Source: Anaerolineales bacterium UBA3905
GTDB lineage: Bacteria > Chloroflexota > Anaerolineae > Caldilineales > Caldilineaceae
Direction of reading: 5' to 3'
NCBI GenBank assembly: GCA_002391565.1
Contig: DGFH01000012.1
Coordinates: forward strand, 1 to 6,167
DNA length: 6,167 bases
Under the pieces are notes generated by a model. The model was not told where the DNA came from. It made no database searches and was given only the letters and a program-made list of their open reading frames with translations. Of the stretch, positions 1 through 6,148 are shown piece after piece. Positions within the stretch are counted from its first letter, which is position 1, and each line of letters begins with the position of its first letter. The translations under genes were made by a program, and so were the position numbers.

Positions 1-1179
<1,179 letters not shown>

Positions 1180-1210
1180 TCCGTTGCTGCTTTCACTTGC
1201 ACGCTTGCTT

Positions 1211-2296
1211 ATGCTTGATGAAACGCCGCATGCACAATTGCCCGATCTGCTGCCTGCCAGACTGGTGCGTGCCACTTTGCACTTCGATCAAGCACAGCGC
1301 TTACTGACGCCGTTGAGCGGACATACGGCTGCGGTGTCGTTAGGGGCGTTGATCCCAGAGTTTGGCGCGCTTGAAACGATTGTCGCTGCACTGCACAACG
1401 CAGAAATAGAGGCATACACCCTGGAGCCGATTCTGCGTGTTCATACTAATGGCGAACAGCGGGCTTATCGCGTGCGGCTGCAACTTACCCGCTCCAGGGC
1501 GCCGGCAGAAAGTGTACACACAGTTGATATTGAGGACATTTCTGAAGTGTATCGTCTGGGTGAACAGCTGAAAGCCCTGCAGCAGCAAGTGCAACAGTAT
1601 CAGGCAATGATCGACATGGTTTCGCACGACCTGAATTCACCGCTGGCAACACTGCAAGGTTATCTGGAACTGATGACGACCGATGCGCAACGGTTTGGGA
1701 ATGCAACACTCCTCGAGCACTTGACCGTCGTGCAGGGCTGCGTTGAGCGCATCATGTTCACTGTCGGCGAGATGTACGACGTGGTGGCGATGGAGGCTGG
1801 TCAATTGCGCTTACATTTGCGGACGGTCAACCCCGCTGCGCTCTTGCGCCGCGCTATCCAGGAAAACCACATGCTTGTCGAGCGGCGGCAGCAATGGCTG
1901 CACCTGGATGCGCCCGATGAACTGCCTGCCATGACTTGCGACGATCTGCGCGTGTTGCAAATCTTGCAGAACCTGATCAGCAACGCCAGCAAGTACAGTC
2001 CACACCACAGCCCGATCACCGTGCGCGCCGCCCTGGAGCCAGATCGCAGCGCAGTTCGCATTTCCGTCGTTGATCGTGGGCGTGGCATCGAGGCGGCGCA
2101 AGTGCCGTTCATCTTCGAGCGCTCCTTTCGCGCCCATGAAACTTCGCACCCGATCAAAGGCGCCGGGTTGGGGCTGTATTTGGCGCGGCTATTGGTCGAG
2201 ATGCACGGCGGGCGCATCTGGTGTGATAGTATCGTTGGGCAAGGAAGCAACTTTCATTTCACCTTGCCCATTTCTGCTCATCCATCAGCCGATTGA
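1211..2296 (+). CDS. Soluble sensor histidine kinase (PAS-like, HisKA, HATPase_c)
   Basis: A 361-residue kinase that would autophosphorylate and pass phosphate to a response regulator not seen here. Residues 1 to about 115 form a poorly conserved, PAS-like sensor region ending in VDIEDISEV, a typical PAS exit. A short coiled coil rich in Gln (about 117-132) leads into the H-box MVSHDLNSPLA with phosphoacceptor H139. The ATPase domain has an N-box around N254 and N258 (LQNLISNASKY), G1 box DRGRGI (288-293), F-box IFERSF (301-306), G2 GAGLGL (317-322) and G3 GQGSNF (343-348), so it looks catalytically complete. I see no signal peptide or membrane segment, so it should be cytosolic. The start is uncertain: ATG 1211 is preferred as the only ATG between the upstream stop and the conserved region, but it has no Shine-Dalgarno sequence, and TTG 1184 or 1205 are alternatives. 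The frame remains open upstream to 1079, but there it only shadows the oxidoreductase. The stop codon lies inside the first copy of a tandem repeat. Confidence 0.9.
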   Translation: MLDETPHAQLPDLLPARLVRATLHFDQAQRLLTPLSGHTAAVSLGALIPEFGALETIVAALHNAEIEAYTLEPILRVHTNGEQRAYRVRLQLTRSRAPAESVHTVDIEDISEVYRLGEQLKALQQQVQQYQAMIDMVSHDLNSPLATLQGYLELMTTDAQRFGNATLLEHLTVVQGCVERIMFTVGEMYDVVAMEAGQLRLHLRTVNPAALLRRAIQENHMLVERRQQWLHLDAPDELPAMTCDDLRVLQILQNLISNASKYSPHHSPITVRAALEPDRSAVRISVVDRGRGIEAAQVPFIFERSFRAHETSHPIKGAGLGLYLARLLVEMHGGRIWCDSIVGQGSNFHFTLPISAHPSAD

Positions 2297-2324
2297 CATC
2301 AGCCGATTGACATCAGCCGATTGA
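2283..2324 (+). repeat. Three exact tandem copies of a 14-bp unit
   Basis: The unit catcagccgattga occurs at 2283-2296, 2297-2310 and 2311-2324 without a mismatch. Because 14 is not a multiple of three, the terminal TGA of each copy falls in a different frame, and the TCA in each copy does the same on the other strand. The block therefore stops translation in all six frames. The first TGA ends the histidine kinase. The third copy abuts the ribosome binding site of the next gene. Replication slippage is the likely origin; a function is not shown. Confidence 0.95.
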
Positions 2325-2331
2325 GAGGAAG
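2325..2331 (+). promoter_or_regulatory. Ribosome binding site deciding the GTG start at 2339
   Basis: A purine-rich gaggaag-type Shine-Dalgarno sequence ends about 7-8 nt before GTG 2339. It supports this start over the in-frame TTG at 2321, which lies inside the tandem repeat and upstream of the binding site. Confidence 0.7.
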
Positions 2332-2338
2332 TGCATCT

Positions 2339-3181
2339 GTGAAATTCGGTGTGTTTACGGTGATGCTGCCCGACCTGACCCCGGAGGCGGCGGTCATCGC
2401 GTTGCGTGAGGCGGGTTATGACGGCGTCGAATGGCGCGTCACAACCGTGCCGGACAGTGTGCGCAATGAACCGCCCTCGTTTTGGGGCAATAATCTCTGC
2501 ACGTTGGCGCCGACGCAAGCGGACCTCCAACGCGGGCGGGCGCTGGCGGACGGCGCCGGGCTGGCGATTCCCAATCTCGGCACGTACATCGCCATGGGCG
2601 ACCTGTCGGCGGTCGAACAGGCCATGCAGTTGGCCGTGACCGCCAGCGCGCCGTCTGTGCGCGTGGGCATCGCCCGCAACGACGATCCCGGCGATGTGTA
2701 TGCGCTCTTTGCGCGGAGCCGCGCCTTTCTTCAGGATGTCGAGAGATTGAGCCGGCGTCATCACGTCAAGGCGCTGGTCGAAATGCACCACGGCGCAATT
2801 GCCGCCAGCGCCACCGCTGCGCGGCGTCTGGTCGATGGTTTCGATCCTGCCTGTATCGGCGTAATCCACGATTGCGGCAACATGGTCTTTGAGGGCTTCG
2901 AGGAGTACCGTCGAGGGCTGGAGATGCTCGGCCCCTATCTCGCCCACGTTCACGTCAAGAATGCGGCTTACGACCGGCCTGCGGCGGGCGGCGTCTGGGG
3001 GGCGCGGTGGGCGCCGCTCTACGATGGCGTTGTGGACTTTGCCGCCCTCTTTGCCGCGCTGCGCAGCGTCGGCTATGATGGTTGGGTTGTCGTCGAGGAT
3101 TTCAGCCAGGCGTATGACTCCCACACTGCGTTGCGCGAAAATCTGACGTTCCTACGTCGCGTGTACAACGCGGCGCAATGA
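2339..3181 (+). CDS. Sugar phosphate isomerase/epimerase (xylose isomerase-like TIM barrel)
   Basis: A 280-residue cytosolic enzyme of the AP_endonuc_2/xylose isomerase-like TIM-barrel superfamily, whose members epimerise, isomerise or dehydrate sugars and keto-inositols using a divalent metal. It starts directly with the first barrel strand (KFGVFTVML), followed by AGYDGVEWRV at about 25-34. The metal ligands expected at strand ends can be placed at E148 (LVEMHHG), D178 (VIHDCGN), H205 (HVHVKN) and E253 (VVVEDFS). The length is normal for the family. The segment around 209-228 (AYDRPAAGGVWGARW) sits where the substrate loop is expected. The GTG start is chosen for its Shine-Dalgarno spacing and the match of residue 2 onward to the family's first strand. 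It lies 42 nt after the kinase stop and 66 nt before the Gfo/Idh/MocA gene, suggesting an operon with the latter. The substrate is not readable; IolE- or IolH-like inosose chemistry and ketose 3-epimerisation are both possible. Confidence 0.87.
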   Translation: MKFGVFTVMLPDLTPEAAVIALREAGYDGVEWRVTTVPDSVRNEPPSFWGNNLCTLAPTQADLQRGRALADGAGLAIPNLGTYIAMGDLSAVEQAMQLAVTASAPSVRVGIARNDDPGDVYALFARSRAFLQDVERLSRRHHVKALVEMHHGAIAASATAARRLVDGFDPACIGVIHDCGNMVFEGFEEYRRGLEMLGPYLAHVHVKNAAYDRPAAGGVWGARWAPLYDGVVDFAALFAALRSVGYDGWVVVEDFSQAYDSHTALRENLTFLRRVYNAAQ

Positions 3182-3187
3182 TCTTCA

Positions 3188-3219
3188 GGTGACAGCCGTT
3201 TTGGGAAGCGCTTGTCACC
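3188..3219 (+). other. Imperfect hairpin between epimerase and dehydrogenase genes
   Basis: GGTGACA at 3188-3194 pairs perfectly with TGTCACC at 3213-3219. Pairing continues inward to 3201/3206 with one C-C mismatch (3196/3211) and two or so G-U pairs, leaving a tetraloop at 3202-3205. No T-run follows on the plus strand, so a classical intrinsic terminator is unlikely. It could be an attenuator, an mRNA-processing or stability element, or a by-product of the operator-like palindrome it overlaps. Confidence 0.55.
3202..3217 (+). promoter_or_regulatory. Possible LacI-family operator
   Basis: The 16-mer TGGGAAGCGCTTGTCA has a perfect 8-bp palindromic core AAGCGCTT with central CG, and outer TG and CA in symmetric positions. 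Twelve of its 16 positions are symmetric. This is the form recognised by LacI/GalR-family sugar regulators (compare the CebR/CelR type TGGGAGCGCTCCCA). It lies 30 nt before the dehydrogenase start, a suitable place for sugar-responsive repression. No regulator gene is in the window, so the assignment is inference. Confidence 0.4.
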
Positions 3220-3236
3220 GCCAAGAAAATTCGCTT

Positions 3237-3240
3237 GAGG
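3237..3240 (+). promoter_or_regulatory. Ribosome binding site of the Gfo/Idh/MocA gene
   Basis: GAGG lies 7 nt before ATG 3248, normal spacing, and supports that start. Confidence 0.65.
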
Positions 3241-3247
3241 CAAGCCA

Positions 3248-4363
3248 ATGACCGAACACACCCAACCTACACAACCGCTGCGCACCGTCTTTGTCGGCAA
3301 TGGCGCCAGCATCTATCCCTTACACGAAAAGGCCGCCGATCCTGCTCATTTTCAGCTCATCGGCATGGCGGACATTGATCCACAGGCAAAAACACGCGCC
3401 GACGCGCATCGTGTTCCCTTCTTTACCAGTCACCGCGAACTGTTGGCCGCGATGCAGCCTGAACTCGTCGTCATCATGACGCCGCACACCTCGCATCCCG
3501 GCATTGCGATCGACGCGCTGGAGGCAGGCGCACACGTGCTGGTCGAAAAGCCGATGGCGATCCAGGTTGCCGACGCCGACGCCATGATCGCAACGGCGCG
3601 CCGCACCGGGCGCCTGCTGGCCGTCAACTTCCAGCACCGTGCGCGCCCCGAAGTGCGCGCCGCCTACGATTTGATCCAGAGCGGCGCGCTGGGGCAACTG
3701 CAACATGTCAACATGATCGTCGTCTGGCCGCGCTCGCACAAATACTTCCGCATGTCCACCTGGCGCGGCACCTGGAACGGCGAGGGCGGCGGTGTGCTGC
3801 TCAACCAATCGCCGCACAACCTCGACCTGATCTGCCATCTGATCGGGTTGCCGAAACGTCTGGTCGCCTGGGCGCGCACGACGCTACACCCCATCGAGAC
3901 GGAAGACACCGTGCAGGCGATGTTCGAGTGGCCGAACGGCGCCATCGGCTCGCTGCACGTGAGCACGGCCGAATCTGGCCAACCGGAACGGATGGAAATT
4001 CTCGGCACCGCCGGTCGGCTGGAGATCGTGGCGGGTGGGCTGCACTTCGACCGCTTCGACCAGGATTTGCGCGAGTTCTTCCCCACCACCGAGGAAATCT
4101 ACAGCGGGCCGGGGCAGCAGACGGTGGAGGTGTCGTTGCCTACGATGACCGGCAGCCACAACGACATCTACGCCAACGTCTATGCCGCCATTCGTGAGGG
4201 GGCGCCGTTGCTGGCGGAGGGCGAATCTGCGCGTATGTCACTGGAGGTTGCCAACGCCATCACGTTGTCGAGCCGCACCGGCGCGGCGGTCGAGTTCCCT
4301 ATCGATCGCACTGCCTACGCCGATCTGCTGGCGGGGTTGCAAGCGGCTGCGCGTCGGGCGTGA
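3248..4363 (+). CDS. Gfo/Idh/MocA family oxidoreductase
   Basis: A 371-residue NAD(P)-dependent dehydrogenase that would oxidise or reduce a hydroxyl of a sugar, sugar acid or inositol in the cytoplasm. The N-terminal Rossmann domain (about 11-130) carries VGNGAS (16-21) as its dinucleotide loop, D42 at the end of the second strand (GMADID), which favours NAD over NADP, a PHTSHPGIAIDALEAG segment (79-94) and the family hallmark EKP at 100-102, with K101 the catalytic lysine. The C-terminal sheet domain contains YFRMSTWRGTWNGEGGG (166-182) and LLNQSPHNLDL (184-194), where H190 and probably N186/D193 line the active site. The sixth position of the glycine motif is Ile22 where Gly or Ala is usual. 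Length is typical. The gene follows the first epimerase on the same strand behind a hairpin and operator-like site; 282 gene-free bases separate it from the second epimerase. Likely partner of both epimerases in one sugar pathway; substrate unknown. Confidence 0.92.
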   Translation: MTEHTQPTQPLRTVFVGNGASIYPLHEKAADPAHFQLIGMADIDPQAKTRADAHRVPFFTSHRELLAAMQPELVVIMTPHTSHPGIAIDALEAGAHVLVEKPMAIQVADADAMIATARRTGRLLAVNFQHRARPEVRAAYDLIQSGALGQLQHVNMIVVWPRSHKYFRMSTWRGTWNGEGGGVLLNQSPHNLDLICHLIGLPKRLVAWARTTLHPIETEDTVQAMFEWPNGAIGSLHVSTAESGQPERMEILGTAGRLEIVAGGLHFDRFDQDLREFFPTTEEIYSGPGQQTVEVSLPTMTGSHNDIYANVYAAIREGAPLLAEGESARMSLEVANAITLSSRTGAAVEFPIDRTAYADLLAGLQAAARRA

Positions 4364-4404
4364 TGCGGCGCTTGTATGGAGTTTAACCAATCGATGCGGT
4401 CATT

Positions 4405-4470
4405 GTAGGTTCGGCTTCCAGCCGGACGTTTCCAGTCAGCCATGCCGTCACGCCGGAGGCGATGGCCTAC
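4405..4470 (+). repeat. REP-like pair of hairpins in inverted orientation
   Basis: On the plus strand GTAG (4405-4408) is followed at once by an 8-bp stem, 4409-4416 with 4420-4427 (one G-U pair), closing a TCC loop. On the minus strand a second GTAG (plus-strand CTAC, 4467-4470) is followed by a hairpin with stem cgcc/ggcg (4451-4454 and 4458-4461), again with a TCC loop read on that strand, and an outer stem 4439-4443/4462-4466. Both units end in GACG. A GTAG head plus hairpin is the layout of REP sequences mobilised by RAYT (TnpA_REP) transposases, and an inverted pair is a REPIN/BIME. Membership of that family is inferred from form alone; no copy number is visible and no RAYT gene is present. 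Confidence 0.55.
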
Positions 4471-4541
4471 GGGAGTGGCCGCTTTGTGCGCTAAAAGCAG
4501 CAACGTCGATGATCGGATTATTTTGTGAATCCTCATTCAGG

Positions 4542-4602
4542 GTCGCACGTCAGGCGTCAGAATGCAAGCGCGGCTCCATCTTGGTGACGGATGACGTGTG
4601 AC
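4542..4602 (+). repeat. Long imperfect inverted repeat upstream of the second epimerase
   Basis: Positions 4542-4559 pair with 4585-4602. Of 18 positions, 15 are Watson-Crick, one is G-U (4545/4599) and two are mismatched (4553/4591, 4554/4590), enclosing a 25-nt loop. The arms consist of CGTCA and TGACG heptads. The structure ends 31 nt before the ribosome binding site of the next gene. It might be an operator, an mRNA hairpin, a relic of a small element, or a terminator without a T-run for the dehydrogenase gene. I cannot choose between these. Confidence 0.65.
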
Positions 4603-4609
4603 GGGTGAT
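4585..4609 (+). repeat. Heptanucleotide tandem repeat TGACGnn
   Basis: TGACG recurs with an exact 7-bp period at 4585, 4592 and 4599, and TGA again at 4606. A complementary pair, CGTCAgg CGTCAga, lies at 4548-4561. The 7-bp period puts TGA in all three plus-strand frames. This block forms the right arm of the longer inverted repeat. Confidence 0.75.
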
Positions 4610-4633
4610 TTACAAACTGTGCAACCAATCAAC

Positions 4634-4638
4634 AAGGA
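4634..4638 (+). promoter_or_regulatory. Ribosome binding site deciding the ATG start at 4646
   Basis: AAGGA lies 7 nt before ATG 4646. It argues against the in-frame GTG at 4598, which lies within the heptad repeat and would add 16 residues unlike the family. Confidence 0.75.
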
Positions 4639-4645
4639 CACTCTG

Positions 4646-5503
4646 ATGACTGAAGCAACCTTCACCCTCAGCGCATTTGGCGACGAGATCGCCGTCAAAC
4701 TGCACGACCAACTGGATGTATTAGTCGATCTCAAGATCGGCTATCTGGACTTGCGCACCGTGTGGGGCAAGAATGTGTTCGACCTTGACGACGACGAGGC
4801 GGACAAGGTGGCGGGGCTGTGCGCCCATCGCGGGATTCGCGTCAGCGCCATTGGTAGTCCGCTCGGCAAGTCGCCGATCACGACGCCGATGGAGGAGGAA
4901 GTGCGCAAGCTCGACCGCATCATGCGCACTGCGGAGATCGTCGGCACGCAGCGACTGCGCGTCTTCTCCTACTATCCGCCCGACATCTCAACCAATGCCC
5001 GCTATGACGAGTATGTCGAGCTGGCTGCCGAGCGGCTGGCGCAACTGGCCGACCATGCGGCCCGTCACGGCTATATGTTGATGTTGGAAAACGAGAAAGA
5101 GATCGTCGGCGACACCCTGGAGCGCTGCGCCACGATCCTGCGGCTGCTCAATCGCCCCAACGTCACCTTTGTGTGGGATCCGGCCAACTTCGTCCAGGTC
5201 GGTGAGCGCCAGGTGACAGAACGGGGCTGGCCGCTGTTGGGCAGCGCCATCGGCTATGTCCACATCAAGGATGCTTTCCTGGCGGATGCCAGCGTCTGTG
5301 CGGCAGGCGAGGGCGACGGTCAAGTGCCGGAGTTGCTGACCAACCTACGCAACGCAGGTTATCAAGGCTTTCTGGCGCTGGAACCCCACCTGGCGCTTGC
5401 CGGACACAGCAGCGGTTTCAGTGGGCCGGAGGGCATGGCTTACGCCGTCAACGCGCTGCGCCGTGTCATGGCGGAGACCGGCTGCGTTGAGGTGAGCGGA
5501 TAA
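4646..5503 (+). CDS. Sugar phosphate isomerase/epimerase, FGDEI subfamily (TIM barrel)
   Basis: A 285-residue enzyme of the same xylose isomerase-like TIM-barrel superfamily as the gene at 2339, but clearly from another subfamily: it has no obvious stretch of shared sequence beyond the metal-site pattern. It opens with TLSAFGDEI (7-15) and has LDLRTVWGKNV (34-44) and VSAIGSPLGKSPI (66-78), signatures I recognise from a common family of bacterial sugar isomerases/epimerases next to oxidoreductases. Expected metal ligands are E148 (LMLENE), D178 (VWDPANF), H206 (YVHIKDA) and E246 (LALEPH). The EGDG at 222-225 matches the loop that usually follows the HIKD strand. Length is normal and no part looks damaged. 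The start is set by the AAGGA site. The 3' end overlaps the convergent gene on the minus strand by 64 bp, leaving no room for a dedicated terminator between them. The reaction and substrate remain unknown; participation in the pathway of the neighbouring dehydrogenase is inferred from context. Confidence 0.9.
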   Translation: MTEATFTLSAFGDEIAVKLHDQLDVLVDLKIGYLDLRTVWGKNVFDLDDDEADKVAGLCAHRGIRVSAIGSPLGKSPITTPMEEEVRKLDRIMRTAEIVGTQRLRVFSYYPPDISTNARYDEYVELAAERLAQLADHAARHGYMLMLENEKEIVGDTLERCATILRLLNRPNVTFVWDPANFVQVGERQVTERGWPLLGSAIGYVHIKDAFLADASVCAAGEGDGQVPELLTNLRNAGYQGFLALEPHLALAGHSSGFSGPEGMAYAVNALRRVMAETGCVEVSG

Positions 5504-6147
5504 CGGTGCACCACCTCGACGACGCCAGGCGTCATGTACCAGTCGTTGGCAACCAGCAGCAATTCGTCGACCTGCGTCACGCCAAAATCGAAAGCGCGCG
5601 CCCGGTCGAGATGCGCCACAAAGCGGGCAGGATCGATCAGCGGCGCGCGCAGCCGCAGCGCCGAGAGGTGCGCCGTCACCAGCCGGTAGCGGCGGTCCAG
5701 ATCGTCACCCAGCCCGGCTGCGGTGATGGCCGTGCGCAGCGCATCCCGCACGCGCTCCAGCGTATTGTTGGCGGGAAAGCCCTGCACCATCACGGTGGAG
5801 GGGGAGGCGGTGACCCCACGAAAGGCAACGGCAAAGGGCGGAAGCGAGGAGAGCGCTGCCTCCAGCGCAGCAAGGTAGCGCGGCAGGCGGGCAAAATAGG
5901 GTGCATAGTCCGGCGTGGCGGTGAAGAGTGAGAGCACGGTGACATGGAGTTGATCCGGCGTATAAACATACTGCGCTGGCTCGTCGGCTGCCACTTCCGC
6001 CAGCCACGCCGCCACCCGCGCCGTCACCGCCGGGTGCGGGCGAAAGATGACGGTCAGGCCACGACGGGCGTCAGGGGCGCGCTCCTGTAACAGCGGATCG
6101 ATCTGACCGCCATTGCGCAGGAAGGCGGCGCGTGCCGTAGACCAGAG
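5440..6147 (-). CDS. 2H phosphoesterase, 2'-5' RNA ligase (LigT)-like, 5' partial
   Basis: 235 residues of a protein of the 2H superfamily, which hydrolyses or forms 2'-5' or cyclic phosphodiester bonds in RNA or nucleotides. Counting from the first residue encoded by natural sequence (codon 6147-6145), the two hallmark motifs are H68-V-T70 (in DQLHVTVLSLF) and H160-L-S162 (in VTAHLSALRL). They are about 90 residues apart, as expected for two facing catalytic histidines. Between them lies a sheet-and-helix region (FAVAFRGVTASPSTVMVQGF), and after the second motif FDFGVTQVDELLLVANDW and VVEVVHRYPL resemble the final strands. The gene is cut at its start by the contig end. The apparent six N-terminal residues MCIRDS are translated sequencing adapter and must not be annotated. 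The last 17 or so residues beyond YPL are read antisense to the epimerase end and look non-conserved. Its exact substrate is unknown and it need not be related to the sugar genes. Confidence 0.82.
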   Translation of the reverse strand, partial: LWSTARAAFLRNGGQIDPLLQERAPDARRGLTVIFRPHPAVTARVAAWLAEVAADEPAQYVYTPDQLHVTVLSLFTATPDYAPYFARLPRYLAALEAALSSLPPFAVAFRGVTASPSTVMVQGFPANNTLERVRDALRTAITAAGLGDDLDRRYRLVTAHLSALRLRAPLIDPARFVAHLDRARAFDFGVTQVDELLLVANDWYMTPGVVEVVHRYPLTSTQPVSAMTRRSALTA

Positions 6148-6148
6148 A

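Noticed and set aside
2285..3124. Minus-strand open frame (279 codons) opposite the first epimerase
   Set aside because: It covers almost the same span as a gene with intact metal-site motifs, has low-complexity Arg-rich translation and no family motif; it is a codon-bias shadow.
3320..3838. Minus-strand open frame (172 codons) opposite the dehydrogenase
   Set aside because: Shadow of the Gfo/Idh/MocA gene, with no start context or domain of its own.
4484..4512. Possible sigma-70 promoter (TTGTGC with a CGATGA-like -10) upstream of the second epimerase
   Set aside because: The -10 match is poor and no other feature supports it; not strong enough to annotate.
4182..4601. Plus-strand open frame of 139 codons across the end of the dehydrogenase and the following gap
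   Set aside because: Half of it is an out-of-frame shadow of the dehydrogenase, and the rest crosses the REP-like pair and inverted repeat; there is no ribosome binding site or recognisable domain.
4385..4630. Direct repeat AACCAATC at 4385-4392 and 4623-4630 as a possible target-site duplication around an inserted element
   Set aside because: An 8-mer repeated once in about 280 nt is expected often by chance, and I found no terminal inverted repeats just inside the two copies.
5506..5931. Plus-strand open frame of 141 codons after the second epimerase
   Set aside because: Its translation is His/Arg/Gln-rich and lies opposite the conserved strands and both catalytic motifs or their surroundings in the 2H phosphoesterase; the minus strand is the coding one.
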